Position numbers and translations under genes: made by a program. Shown here one piece after another: positions 16,191 to 25,214 of a DNA stretch of 38,619 bases (its first letter is position 1; every line of letters begins with the position of its first letter). The stretch lies in NCBI GenBank assembly GCA_045531585.1, contig JAZSEH010000045.1, positions 1 to 38,619 of the forward strand, in the 5' to 3' direction. The notes under the pieces are model-generated. The model did not search any database. It saw only the letters and a list, made by a program, of their open reading frames with translations, and was not told the DNA's origin. The DNA comes from SIG587 sp045531585 (GTDB lineage Bacteria > Bacillota > Clostridia > Oscillospirales > Acutalibacteraceae).

Positions 16191-17621
16191 GTGCTGCTTG
16201 AAAAATTATTACCGTGTATAGAAGAAAAATATAAAAATTTAAACATAACGGCGCTTACAGATGATTCCCGTAAGGTTGAAAAGGGCAGTGCTTTTGTTTG
16301 TATATGCGGTCCCGTTTCTGATGGTCACAATTACGCAATGGCGGCGGTTGAAAAGGGTGCTGCAGTGGTTATATGCCAACGTGACCTTGGAATTGAAAAT
16401 CAAATAATAGTAGATGATACGCACACCGTATACGCTCAAATGTGCGCCCGCTGGTTCGGTGAGCCCGCAAATGCACTTAAGCTAATTGGTGTTACAGGCA
16501 CAAACGGTAAAACCTCCACAACCTATATGCTTAAAAGCATTATTGAAACTGCAGGTCATAAAACCGGTCTTATAGGAACAATACAGAACTTAATCGGTGA
16601 TGAGGTTGTTCCTACGAAAAATACAACCCCGGGAATATATGAGCTTAATGAGCTTTTTGCAAGAATGAAGCAGGCAGGTTGTGAGTACGTTCTTATGGAG
16701 GTATCCTCCCACGCACTTGATCAAAAACGTGTTTGCGGTCTTGAATTTGAGGTGTCTGTATTTACAAATCTTACGCAGGATCACCTTGATTATCATAAGA
16801 CGATGGATAATTATCTTGAAGCAAAAAAGAAACTGTTTTCAATGTGCAAAACAGCGGTTTTAAATATGGATGACCCGTACTATGAAAAACTTGCAAGCGG
16901 ACTTTCCTGTAAGATAATTACCTATTCTGCACAGTCGAACAATTCAACCTACACGGCTAAAAATGTAAGATACCGTGCAGAAGGTCTTGAATATGAGCTT
17001 GTGGGATATAATATTATAAGTAGAATGAAGCTTAAAACAGGCGGTAAATTTACGGTTTATAACTCTATGTGTGCCGCTATCTGTGCCCTTGAACTTGGAT
17101 TTGATATTACTCTTACTTCTGCCGCATTGGCCACTCTTAACGGAGTAAAGGGAAGGGCAGAGGTTGTTCCTACAGGAAGAGATTTTACAATAATAATAGA
17201 TTATGCACACACTCCGGATGGGCTGAAAAATATTCTCTGTGCATTTAGAGATTGCAAAAACGGTAGACTTGTTTCTCTGTTTGGTTGCGGCGGAGACAGA
17301 GATCGCACAAAGCGTCCTGTAATGGGTGAGATTGCTGCTGCATACTCTGACTACGTTATAGTAACAAGCGATAACCCACGTACCGAGGAGCCCGGCGATA
17401 TTATTGATGATATAATTGAGGGTATGAAGTCAACGAAAACACCCTATACTGTAATTGAAAGCCGCGTAGAAGCTATAAAATATGCAGTGAAAAATGCTAA
17501 AAAAGATGATATAATAGTTTTAGCAGGTAAGGGCCATGAAACCTATCAGATACTAAAAGATAAGACTATTCATCTTGATGAACGTGAAATAGTAGCTCAG
17601 GCCCTTTCAGAGCTTAAATAA
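16191..17621 (+). CDS. murE: UDP-MurNAc-tripeptide synthetase MurE (meso-DAP adding)
   Basis: A 476-residue Mur ligase that adds the third stem-peptide residue to UDP-MurNAc-L-Ala-D-Glu. The ATP-binding loop GTNGKTST is at 103-110, EVSSHALDQ follows, YLEAKKKLF holds the Lys that is carbamylated in the family, and DNPR (394-397) is the known signature for meso-diaminopimelate rather than lysine. The wall is therefore predicted to be the A1-gamma meso-DAP type. GTG start with ACGGAGG at 16175-16181. The mraY gene follows at 12 bases with no murF between them, which is unusual. Confidence 0.96.
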   Translation: MLLEKLLPCIEEKYKNLNITALTDDSRKVEKGSAFVCICGPVSDGHNYAMAAVEKGAAVVICQRDLGIENQIIVDDTHTVYAQMCARWFGEPANALKLIGVTGTNGKTSTTYMLKSIIETAGHKTGLIGTIQNLIGDEVVPTKNTTPGIYELNELFARMKQAGCEYVLMEVSSHALDQKRVCGLEFEVSVFTNLTQDHLDYHKTMDNYLEAKKKLFSMCKTAVLNMDDPYYEKLASGLSCKIITYSAQSNNSTYTAKNVRYRAEGLEYELVGYNIISRMKLKTGGKFTVYNSMCAAICALELGFDITLTSAALATLNGVKGRAEVVPTGRDFTIIIDYAHTPDGLKNILCAFRDCKNGRLVSLFGCGGDRDRTKRPVMGEIAAAYSDYVIVTSDNPRTEEPGDIIDDIIEGMKSTKTPYTVIESRVEAIKYAVKNAKKDDIIVLAGKGHETYQILKDKTIHLDEREIVAQALSELK

Positions 17622-17633
17622 GGAGATATAAAA

Positions 17634-18653
17634 ATGAAAGAAATTGCTCCCATACTTGCCGCCATGGTTGCCTTTGCAATAACGGCACTAACAGGAACCT
17701 TTATTATACCTTGGCTTAGAAAGCTTAAATTTGGACAGACCATTCTGGAGGATGGTCCCAAATGGCATGCGTCAAAGCAGGGAACCCCTACAATGGGCGG
17801 AATAATGATGGTTATTGGTGTTATTATAGCCATGGCAATAGCTATAGGATTTTCTTTTATATTTAATGGTGCGCTTAGCCAACAATTAAGGGAACCCTAT
17901 CAGCTTTGGCGCCTTGTGTGTGGTTTTATGCTGGCTGTATGTATGGGCCTTATCGGATTTCTTGATGACTTTATAAAGGTTGTAAAAAAACGCAATCTGG
18001 GATTAACGGCTCGCCAAAAGACATTTTTGCAGCTTTTTGTGTCGGCGCTTTTTCTGGTTGTAATGTTTTTCTGCGGTATGAAAACTGTATGGATTCCTTT
18101 TGTTGGAGAGCTTTCCGTATCGTCGGGTGCGGGTCTTATATTCTGGCCTATAGCATTATTATTTATATATGGATTTACAAATGCAGTTAACCTTACCGAC
18201 GGCGTTGACGGACTTGCGGCATCTGTTACAATGGTTGTTTGTTGCGGTATGATGATTGCCTCAGGCTATCTGCAAAATTGGGGCTACAACGCGTTAAGTG
18301 CCGCCGCAGCAGGTGCCTGTATAGGCTTCCTAATGTGGAATGCACATCCTGCAAAGGTATTTATGGGCGATACAGGTTCAATGTTCTTAGGCGGTATGGT
18401 TGTTGGCCTTTCTTTTGGAATAGGTAAGCCTATAATTTTAATTGTTGCAGGAGTTATATATTTTGCGGAAGCCCTTTCGGTTATGCTTCAGGTTACATAC
18501 TTTAAGCTTACCGGCAAACGCATCTTTAAAATGTCACCCTTGCACCACCATTTTGAAATGAGTGGTTGGAGCGAGGAAAAGGTTGTTATCATCTTTTCAT
18601 TAGTAGCCCTTTTAGGTAGTGCCATTGCGGTGCTTGCAGTAATTTTTGGATAG
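17634..18653 (+). CDS. mraY: Phospho-N-acetylmuramoyl-pentapeptide transferase MraY
   Basis: A 339-residue polytopic enzyme (about ten membrane segments) that moves phospho-MurNAc-pentapeptide to undecaprenyl phosphate, making lipid I. Family motifs are all present: FLDDFIKVVKKRNLGL, NLTDGVDGLA, GDTGSMFLGG and the PLHHHFE loop. Its Shine-Dalgarno AAGGAG overlaps the murE stop (TAAGGAG), so the two are tightly coupled. The ftsW gene is 18 bases away, and murD, usually between them, is absent. Confidence 0.97.
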   Translation: MKEIAPILAAMVAFAITALTGTFIIPWLRKLKFGQTILEDGPKWHASKQGTPTMGGIMMVIGVIIAMAIAIGFSFIFNGALSQQLREPYQLWRLVCGFMLAVCMGLIGFLDDFIKVVKKRNLGLTARQKTFLQLFVSALFLVVMFFCGMKTVWIPFVGELSVSSGAGLIFWPIALLFIYGFTNAVNLTDGVDGLAASVTMVVCCGMMIASGYLQNWGYNALSAAAAGACIGFLMWNAHPAKVFMGDTGSMFLGGMVVGLSFGIGKPIILIVAGVIYFAEALSVMLQVTYFKLTGKRIFKMSPLHHHFEMSGWSEEKVVIIFSLVALLGSAIAVLAVIFG

Positions 18654-18671
18654 TTTTCAGGAGGAAGGACA

Positions 18672-19826
18672 TTGGAAGAGCTGAAGGTTAAAAAGAGAAG
18701 GGTGAAAACCCCTCTTATTCAACAGGGCAAAATGGATATAACCTTTTTTGGACTGGTGGCAGTTTTGCTGACAGTTGGCCTTGTTATGCTCTTTTCTGCA
18801 AGCTACGCCTATTCTTTTGCCTATTTTGGAAACAGTTATAGGTTTATAAGCCGCCAGGTAATATTTGCTGTAATAGGCTTTGCTTTAATGATAGGTCTTT
18901 CAAAAATAGATTACCATATATACCGTAAATTCTCTTGGCTTATATATCTTATTTCTGTAGTTCTATTACTTGTTATGTTGATTATGCCTCCTATGATAGA
19001 CGGTGTTGATTATAAACGTTGGTTTGCAATTGGCTCCTTTTCATTTCAGCCTTCGGAAATTGCAAAATTCGGCATAATATTACTTTTTTCTCATCTTATT
19101 GCATCAAATTATAATTCAATGAAAAAGTTTACCTTTGGTATTCTGTTTTTTGGAGGACTTTTAGCAGTTGTTTGTGCTTTGGTTGTTCTTGAACCTCATC
19201 TGTCCGCAACTGTTTTAATTTTTCTTATTGGAATAACCCTTATGATAATTGGCGGAATAAAGCTTCGTTACGTTATTTTGGGTGCTCTTGTGGGTGTTGG
19301 CGGCGGTGCCATTGCTATTCTTACGGGTATAGTCAGTTACGGTTCAGACCGCTTTAAATATTGGCTTGACCCTTGGGCAGATGCCACAGGTCTCGGTTAT
19401 CAAACAATACAGTCACTTCTGGCTGTAGGCTCAGGCGGTATATTGGGCAGGGGAATAGGTCAATCAAGACAAAAATATCTTTGGGTACCCGAACCTCATA
19501 ATGACTTTATTTTCTCCATTGTATGTGAGGAGCTGGGCCTTATCGGAGCAATGATTATAATACTTCTTTTCTGTGCGCTTATATGGCGCGGATTTACCAT
19601 TGCAATGCACGCCCCCGATAAATTTGGTTCTCTTATGGCAGTAGGACTTACCTTCCAGGTAGGACTTCAGGCAATACTGAATATTCTTGTTGTTACAAAT
19701 ACTATTCCTAATACAGGAATAAGTCTTCCGTTCTTCAGCTACGGAGGTACTGCTCTGGTAATTCTTCTTGCAGAAATGGGTATAGTGCTTTCTATATCCA
19801 GAAGCTGTAATCTTGAAAAGGTGTAG
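18672..19826 (+). CDS. ftsW: Lipid II glycosyltransferase FtsW (SEDS family)
   Basis: A 384-residue SEDS protein with about ten membrane segments. The signature stretches are FQPSEIAKFGIIL, DPWADATGLGYQTIQSLLA, the large extracellular loop ending in WVPEPHNDFIFSIVCEELG, and the C-terminal LPFFSYGG. It polymerises glycan strands with the class B PBP encoded in the same cluster. TTG start, chosen because AGGAGG at 18659-18664 lies 7 bases upstream. The murG ribosome site overlaps its stop codon. RodA is a relative, but the context favours FtsW. Confidence 0.94.
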   Translation: MEELKVKKRRVKTPLIQQGKMDITFFGLVAVLLTVGLVMLFSASYAYSFAYFGNSYRFISRQVIFAVIGFALMIGLSKIDYHIYRKFSWLIYLISVVLLLVMLIMPPMIDGVDYKRWFAIGSFSFQPSEIAKFGIILLFSHLIASNYNSMKKFTFGILFFGGLLAVVCALVVLEPHLSATVLIFLIGITLMIIGGIKLRYVILGALVGVGGGAIAILTGIVSYGSDRFKYWLDPWADATGLGYQTIQSLLAVGSGGILGRGIGQSRQKYLWVPEPHNDFIFSIVCEELGLIGAMIIILLFCALIWRGFTIAMHAPDKFGSLMAVGLTFQVGLQAILNILVVTNTIPNTGISLPFFSYGGTALVILLAEMGIVLSISRSCNLEKV

Positions 19827-19836
19827 GTGAAAAGTT

Positions 19837-20949
19837 ATGCACATTCTTTTTGCAGGCGGCGGTACGGCAGGTCACGTTAATCCCGCGCTTGCCATTGCAG
19901 GATATATTAAACAGCGTCATCCCGATGCAAAAATAAGCTATATCGGTACTAAAAAGGGTATAGAGGCTCGCCTTGTTCCTGCCGCAGGCTTTGATTTTTA
20001 TACAATAGACGTTTCAGGCTTTCAAAGAAAGCTTAGCATATCTAATATAGGCAGGAATATATCCGCAGCAGTAAAGGTAGTTACCTCAAGTATTGCTTCG
20101 GCAAAGCTTTTAAAAGCATTAAAGCCTGACGTAGTTGTTGGAACGGGTGGTTACGTAAGCGGCCCTGTTCTTCGTGAGGCGGCAAAAATGGGCATTAAAA
20201 CTGCGATACACGAGCAAAATGCCTTTCCCGGAGTCACTACAAAAATGCTTTCTAATAAGGTTGATAGAGTTATGCTGGCAATGCAGGCAGCTGAAAATCA
20301 TTTAAACCTTAATAAAAAACCGTATATTACAGGAAATCCTGTTCGCACAAGTCTTATAGGTGTTTCTAAAGAGGAGGCAAAGAGGGCTCTAAAAATGGAT
20401 TCACGACCTGTTATCCTTTCCTTTGGCGGCAGCCTTGGAGCCCGTTTTATAAATGAAGCAGTATGTGAACTGATTAAATGGCATAACGGCACAGGTAAGT
20501 TTTATCACATACACGGAAGCGGCAAAGCAGGCTATAATGCTATGCTTGAAAAACTTTCGGATATTACTTTTTCACAAGAAATTTCGGTTCGAGAATATAT
20601 TGATGATATGCAGCTTTGCCTTGCCGCGGCAGACCTTGTTATCTGTCGTGCAGGCGCCATTACGCTGAGCGAGCTCCAAATATGCGGAAAACCATCGGTG
20701 CTTATTCCGTCTCCCTACGTTGCGGAGAACCATCAGTTCCACAATGCAATGTCCCTAAAAAACGTTGGTGCGGCAGAGCTTATTGAAGAAAAAAACCTTT
20801 CAGGTGAAACTCTTATTGAAGCAGTAAGCGGTCTAATAGAAAACAAAGCGCGTCTTGCGGATATGGCAAACAAAGCAAAGGAAAGCGCTATTGCCGATGC
20901 CAATGAGAGAATATATAAGATAGTTATGGATTTGTATACCAACTGCTAA
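19837..20949 (+). CDS. murG: UDP-GlcNAc transferase MurG (lipid II synthase)
   Basis: A 370-residue GT28 glycosyltransferase that turns lipid I into lipid II at the inner membrane face. The N-terminal GGGTAGHVNP (8-17) and the TGGYVSGP stretch form the lipid-acceptor half, and GGSLGARFIN, CRAGAITLSEL and IPSPYVAENHQ the UDP-GlcNAc half. Length is normal. Its start follows TAGGTG, which overlaps the ftsW stop. About 65 bases without a promoter or strong hairpin separate it from murA. Confidence 0.96.
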   Translation: MHILFAGGGTAGHVNPALAIAGYIKQRHPDAKISYIGTKKGIEARLVPAAGFDFYTIDVSGFQRKLSISNIGRNISAAVKVVTSSIASAKLLKALKPDVVVGTGGYVSGPVLREAAKMGIKTAIHEQNAFPGVTTKMLSNKVDRVMLAMQAAENHLNLNKKPYITGNPVRTSLIGVSKEEAKRALKMDSRPVILSFGGSLGARFINEAVCELIKWHNGTGKFYHIHGSGKAGYNAMLEKLSDITFSQEISVREYIDDMQLCLAAADLVICRAGAITLSELQICGKPSVLIPSPYVAENHQFHNAMSLKNVGAAELIEEKNLSGETLIEAVSGLIENKARLADMANKAKESAIADANERIYKIVMDLYTNC

Positions 20950-21014
20950 CAAAAAATAAATACCCCGCATAGAATGAAAATGTAAACTTTTTTCATTTTA
21001 AAAGGGTGTATTTT

Positions 21015-22268
21015 ATGTCAAAGCTTTATATTAGCGGTGAAAATCCGTTAAACGGATCAACCAAGATAGACGGCGCAAAAAACAGTATTTTACCAATTCT
21101 TGCAGCAACACTTCTTTGTGACGGAGTATCGGTAATACATAATTGTCCCGCCCTTTCTGACGTAGCGGTATCATTTAAAATACTTGAGCATCTTGGTTGC
21201 AGATGTACCTATCGGGATAATACTGCGGTAATAGATGCTACCGCAGTCTCCAAAAGCGAAATTCCCGATTCCCTTATGCGTGAAATGCGTTCATCTATAG
21301 TTTTTTTAGGTGCTGTTCTTGCAAGAACAGGCAAGGCGGTGCTTAGCAGTCCCGGAGGATGCGAGCTTGGCCCCAGACCCGTAGATATTCACATTTCAGG
21401 TCTTAAACAGCTTGGAGTTACGGTAGATGAGGAATACGGAAAAATTTCCTGCTTTGTGCAGGAAGAAATAAAGGGTGAGAATATACATTTATCTTTCCCA
21501 AGTGTGGGCGCTACGGAAAATTTAATGATTGCCGCCTGTATGGGAAAAGGAACGACATATATTCATAATGCCGCAAAGGAACCCGAAATAACCGATCTTG
21601 CCTGCTTTTTAAACGGCGCGGGAGCAAGGGTCAAAGGCTTTGGTACGGATACCATAGAAATTACAGGAGTTAAAAAGCTTTATGGCTTTGAACACACCAT
21701 TATTCCCGATAGAATTATAACGTCAACGTATCTTTCGGCCGCCGCTGTTTGCGGGGGAGATATTCTGCTTAAAAACGTTACACCGTCCCACCTTGTATGT
21801 GTTTTGGATATTTTAAAAAAAAGCGGATGTACACTTTACGTGCATGATAATGCTATTCGTCTTAAATCAAGGGGAAAGCTTAAAAGAATACCAACGCTTC
21901 GCACCCTTGTGTATCCCGGTTTTCCCACCGACGCAGGCCCACCATTGATTTCAATGCTGTGTAAAGCATCGGGAACAACGGTGTTTATTGAAAATATTTT
22001 TGAAAACAGATATAAATATATTGATGAATTAAAACGTCTTGGTGCAAACATTAAAACCGAGGGCAAGGTAGCAATAATTGAAGGTGTTAAAAAGCTTTCG
22101 GGAGCAAATGTGCGCTGTACCGACCTAAGGGGTGGTGCCGCATTAGTTGTGGCCGCTCTTGCAGCGAAGGGTACTACTGAAATAGAGGATATTTTCCACA
22201 TTAAGCGTGGATATGCTGATATTGTGGGCGATTTTTTAAACCTTGGAGCAGATATAAAAGAGGAGTAA
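21015..22268 (+). CDS. murA: UDP-GlcNAc 1-carboxyvinyltransferase MurA
   Basis: A 417-residue enzyme that starts peptidoglycan synthesis by adding enolpyruvate to UDP-GlcNAc. GAKNSILPILAA (20-31) is the N-terminal signature; the active-site loop GGCELGPRPVD carries Cys116, the residue fosfomycin attacks, so fosfomycin sensitivity at this enzyme is predicted. The ATG at 21015 has AAAGGGTG at 21001-21008; a GTG at 21006 sits inside that site and is rejected. The divIB gene starts 2 bases after its stop. murB, which performs the next step, is not in the window. Confidence 0.96.
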   Translation: MSKLYISGENPLNGSTKIDGAKNSILPILAATLLCDGVSVIHNCPALSDVAVSFKILEHLGCRCTYRDNTAVIDATAVSKSEIPDSLMREMRSSIVFLGAVLARTGKAVLSSPGGCELGPRPVDIHISGLKQLGVTVDEEYGKISCFVQEEIKGENIHLSFPSVGATENLMIAACMGKGTTYIHNAAKEPEITDLACFLNGAGARVKGFGTDTIEITGVKKLYGFEHTIIPDRIITSTYLSAAAVCGGDILLKNVTPSHLVCVLDILKKSGCTLYVHDNAIRLKSRGKLKRIPTLRTLVYPGFPTDAGPPLISMLCKASGTTVFIENIFENRYKYIDELKRLGANIKTEGKVAIIEGVKKLSGANVRCTDLRGGAALVVAALAAKGTTEIEDIFHIKRGYADIVGDFLNLGADIKEE

Positions 22269-22270
22269 AA

Positions 22271-23074
22271 ATGGAATATAAAGAGGGAAATCCCAGAAAA
22301 AAATCACATAAGAACAAGAAAACAAACCGTCGAGGCAGAAAAGGCGGTGCAGGCAAGGCAATTGCTCTTGTTTTTGTGCTTTTATTAGTTGCAGGTGTGG
22401 GTGTAATCTTATCCTTAACGGTGTTTTTTAAAATAAATATCGTTAAGGTCACAGGGAATGCCGTTTATTCTGAAAAACAGCTTTTAAACGCCAGCGGAGT
22501 AAAAACAGGCGATAACCTTTTCCTAACAACCGAAAATAAAATAAGCAGCAATCTTTTAAAGGATTTTCCTTTTGTTGAGGATGTAAGCGTTAAGCGTATA
22601 TTACCTGACGTGCTTACAATTGAGATAACCGAGGCAAGGGAGAAATTCTGTTATAAAATAAATGATAATTTTTACTCCGTAAGTGATAAGGGTAAGGTGC
22701 TTGAAAGCTACTCAGCTTGTCCTGAAGGACTTATTCTTGTAACTGCCGTTTCGGTAACCCAAGCAAATAAGGGCGAGCAAATAGTTTTTAATGACGAGAC
22801 GGAGCATACCTATTACACAAAGCTTATTGAAACCTTGGATAAATATAAGGTTTGGGTATCAAGGATTGATTTAACCGATCCGCTGGGAATAAAAGTACGT
22901 GCCGATAACAGATTTGACATTAATTTCGGCTCATTGGTCGACATTGACGGAAAGACTGCGCATCTTTCAAAAATGATACAAGAAATAGAAAAAAACAAAA
23001 CAGGCACCATAAATTTATCGGCTTGGTCTGCTGAAAAGGACGAAGCATACTTTGTGCAGGGCAATTTGCAATAA
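22271..23074 (+). CDS. Cell division protein DivIB/FtsQ
   Basis: A 267-residue bitopic membrane protein: a very basic cytoplasmic N-terminus (about 1-29, rich in Lys/Arg), one membrane segment (30-53), then an extracellular POTRA domain (about 54-122, INIVKVTGNAVYSEKQLL) and a beta domain. It stabilises the FtsL-DivIC complex at the septum. The gene is placed as expected between murA and ftsZ. Its ribosome site GAGGAG is within the end of murA, 2 bases upstream. Last gene of the run driven by the mraZ promoter. Confidence 0.9.
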   Translation: MEYKEGNPRKKSHKNKKTNRRGRKGGAGKAIALVFVLLLVAGVGVILSLTVFFKINIVKVTGNAVYSEKQLLNASGVKTGDNLFLTTENKISSNLLKDFPFVEDVSVKRILPDVLTIEITEAREKFCYKINDNFYSVSDKGKVLESYSACPEGLILVTAVSVTQANKGEQIVFNDETEHTYYTKLIETLDKYKVWVSRIDLTDPLGIKVRADNRFDINFGSLVDIDGKTAHLSKMIQEIEKNKTGTINLSAWSAEKDEAYFVQGNLQ

Positions 23075-23094
23075 TATTTCCCTAAAAATTCGTC

Positions 23095-23143
23095 AAAAAT
23101 TTCATAAATATATATTGAAATTTTTAAACAGTTGTGTTATTAT
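23095..23143 (+). promoter_or_regulatory. ftsZ promoter with an overlapping 10-bp inverted repeat
   Basis: TTGAAA (23115-23120), 17-bp spacer, TATTAT (23138-23143), giving ftsZ its own promoter in the 133-bp gap. AAAAATTTCA (23095-23104) and TGAAATTTTT (23116-23125) are perfect reverse complements, the right arm covering the -35 box. In such AT-rich DNA the repeat may be chance. Confidence 0.7.
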
Positions 23144-23207
23144 TTATAAGTATAAAGGCATATTATGTGTAAAAAAACTTATTCTATAAAGAAGTGAGGA
23201 ATTTAAA

Positions 23208-24278
23208 ATGTCGTTTGAAGTTTCCAATGAGCTCGATAATGTAGTTCAGATTAAGGTCGTAGGTGTTGGCGGCGGCGGCGGTAATGCCGTAAACCGCATG
23301 GTTGATGCCGGCGTTCGCGGTGTTGAGTTTATTTCCATCAATACCGATAAGGCTGCACTTTTCCAGTCTAAGGCAAATCAGAAGATTCAGATTGGTGATA
23401 AAACTACTGCAGGTAAAGGTGCTGGTGCTAATCCTGAAAAGGGTCGCTGTGCTGCTGATGAGTCTCGTGATGAAATTGCTGCAGCTATCCGCGATGCCGA
23501 TATGATATTCCTTACCGCAGGTATGGGCGGTGGTACCGGTACAGGTGCTGCTCCTATCGTAGCACAGATAGCTAAGGAGCTTGGCGTGCTTACTGTTGGT
23601 ATTGTAACAAAGCCCTTCGGTTTTGAAGGTAAGCGCAGAATGGATCAGGCAGAGGCAGGTATTGCTGCACTTCGTGAGCATGTTGATAGCCTTGTTGTTA
23701 TTCCTAATGACCGCTTAAAGTTTGTTTCTGAAGAGAAGATCACCTTTAAGAATGCATTTAATATCGCTGATGACGTTCTTCGTCAGGGCGTACAGAGCAT
23801 CTCTGAGCTCATCAATGTTACCGCACTTGTTAACCTTGACTTTGCTGACGTTTCCGTTATCATGACCGATGCAGGCTATGCTCATATGGGTGTTGCCACT
23901 GCTACCGGTAGAGATAAGGCAGAGCAGGCAGCGCGTGCCGCTATTACAAGTCCCCTTATTGAGACCTCTATGGAAAATGCTCGTGGCGTTATTATCAGCA
24001 TTACCGGTTCTGAGGATATCGGTCTTGAAGAGGTTGAGGAGGCAGCATCTATCGTTAAGGAAATGGCACATCCCGATGCAAACATCATCTGGGGCGCTCA
24101 GCTTGACGATACTCTTGAGGATACCATCCGTATCACTGTTGTTGCAACCGGTCTTGGAGAGGATAAGAAAAAGTCTAACGATCTTGGCGCAGATCTTACC
24201 AGCATTCTTGGTGGTAGCGCTGATGATGACGATGATACTACTTATACCGACGTACTTAACCTTATAAATAAGGACTAA
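23208..24278 (+). CDS. ftsZ: Cell division GTPase FtsZ
   Basis: A 356-residue tubulin homologue that forms the Z ring. GVGGGGGNAVNRM (19-31) and the tubulin signature GGGTGTG (107-113) bind GTP; NLDFADV provides the T7 catalytic loop. The globular part ends near residue 316, leaving only about 40 residues, including a run of acidic residues and the ending DVLNLINKD. Most FtsZ proteins have a longer linker and a conserved tail ending in DIPxFLR-like sequence; that form is not recognisable here. Codon use (AAG, TTC, CGT, CTT) is of the highly expressed type. It has its own promoter and terminator. Confidence 0.97.
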   Translation: MSFEVSNELDNVVQIKVVGVGGGGGNAVNRMVDAGVRGVEFISINTDKAALFQSKANQKIQIGDKTTAGKGAGANPEKGRCAADESRDEIAAAIRDADMIFLTAGMGGGTGTGAAPIVAQIAKELGVLTVGIVTKPFGFEGKRRMDQAEAGIAALREHVDSLVVIPNDRLKFVSEEKITFKNAFNIADDVLRQGVQSISELINVTALVNLDFADVSVIMTDAGYAHMGVATATGRDKAEQAARAAITSPLIETSMENARGVIISITGSEDIGLEEVEEAASIVKEMAHPDANIIWGAQLDDTLEDTIRITVVATGLGEDKKKSNDLGADLTSILGGSADDDDDTTYTDVLNLINKD

Positions 24279-24292
24279 TTTCATAAAAAATT

Positions 24293-24318
24293 AACGGCAG
24301 GATTCCTGCCGTTTTTTT
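24293..24318 (+). terminator. ftsZ terminator
   Basis: Perfect 9-bp stem 24293-24301/24305-24313, loop ATT, then seven T. Confidence 0.93.
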
Positions 24319-24319
24319 A

Positions 24320-24348
24320 TTGATTTTATTATGTTTTTTTGATACAAT
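24320..24348 (+). promoter_or_regulatory. Promoter of the SGNH hydrolase gene
   Basis: TTGATT (24320-24325), 17-bp spacer, TACAAT (24343-24348), directly behind the ftsZ terminator. Confidence 0.65.
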
Positions 24349-24382
24349 AAGGGTGTACTCTGATTTGAAAGAAGGCATATTT

Positions 24383-25174
24383 ATGGATTTAAGTAAATAT
24401 TTAGGCAAAATAGGTGAAAACCCCCTTGATAATATTCCTGCTGACGGCGGATTTTGCGGAATATTCCGCACTATAGGCTGTATTGGTGACAGTCTTTCTT
24501 CGGGCGAATTTGAAACCCGTGATAAGGAAGGCAAACCAGGATATCATGACCTCTATGAGTACTCTTGGGGACAGTATATTGCCCGTATGACAGGCTCTAA
24601 GGTTTACAATTTTTCCCGTGGTGGTATGACAGGGGAAGAGTATTGGAATTCCTTTGCCGATATAAATGATTTCTGGAGCGAAGATAAGTTGTGTCAGTGC
24701 TATATTTTAGCCCTTGGTGTTAACGAAATTCTTTGTCAAAATAAAGAAATAGGTACTATAGAAGATATTGATTTTGATGATTACAAAAATAATAAGGATA
24801 ACTTTGCGGGCTATTATAGCCGTATAATCCAACGCCTTAAAACAATGCAGCCTGATGCAAAATTCTTCCTTATGACAATGGCAAGGGGAGATGATAATCC
24901 TGTTAAGGAGCAGCAAAAGCAGGATCACGCAAAGCTGCTTTATGAAATGGCGGAAAGATTTGATAATACCTATGTTATTGACCTTTATAAATACGGTCCA
25001 ACCTACGACGCACAGTTCCGTAAAAACTTCTATTTGCTTGGTCATATGAATCCTATGGGCTATATGCTTACTGCAAAAATGGTTGCCGCCTACATAGATT
25101 ATATTATCAGAAATAATATGGAAGACTTTAAGCACGTTGGCTTTATAGGAACGGATATTCAGTACAAAATATAA
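24383..25174 (+). CDS. SGNH/GDSL-family hydrolase
   Basis: A 263-residue protein from the ATG at 24383 (AGAAGG upstream); a longer reading from 24320 would begin in the promoter. Block I is GDSLS with nucleophile Ser37, block II the Gly in FSRGGMTGEEYW, block III LGVNE (in place of GxND), and block V the His in LLGHMNPMGY. These are the residues of an SGNH esterase or lipase. No signal peptide, so an intracellular esterase, for example a carbohydrate deacetylase, is the likely type; the substrate is unknown. It lies next to an AraC regulator and a glycosidase, which suggests sugar metabolism. It has its own promoter and shares a terminator with the AraC gene. Confidence 0.82.
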   Translation: MDLSKYLGKIGENPLDNIPADGGFCGIFRTIGCIGDSLSSGEFETRDKEGKPGYHDLYEYSWGQYIARMTGSKVYNFSRGGMTGEEYWNSFADINDFWSEDKLCQCYILALGVNEILCQNKEIGTIEDIDFDDYKNNKDNFAGYYSRIIQRLKTMQPDAKFFLMTMARGDDNPVKEQQKQDHAKLLYEMAERFDNTYVIDLYKYGPTYDAQFRKNFYLLGHMNPMGYMLTAKMVAAYIDYIIRNNMEDFKHVGFIGTDIQYKI

Positions 25175-25177
25175 ATT

Positions 25178-25214
25178 AGAACTCCATCGCCCCTATGGGT
25201 GATGGAGTTCTTTT
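25178..25214. terminator. Shared terminator of the SGNH and AraC genes
   Basis: 15-bp stem 25178-25192/25197-25211 with one G-T pair and loop CTAT, T-rich on the plus-strand exit. The AraC stop codon (TAG on the minus strand, 25193-25195) lies in the loop, so the last AraC codons are in the stem. Confidence 0.85.

Noticed and set aside
20972..20997. AATGAAAA/TTTTCATT inverted repeat between murG and murA
   Set aside because: AT-only 8-bp stem, no T-run of use, no promoter boxes; likely chance in an AT-rich gap.
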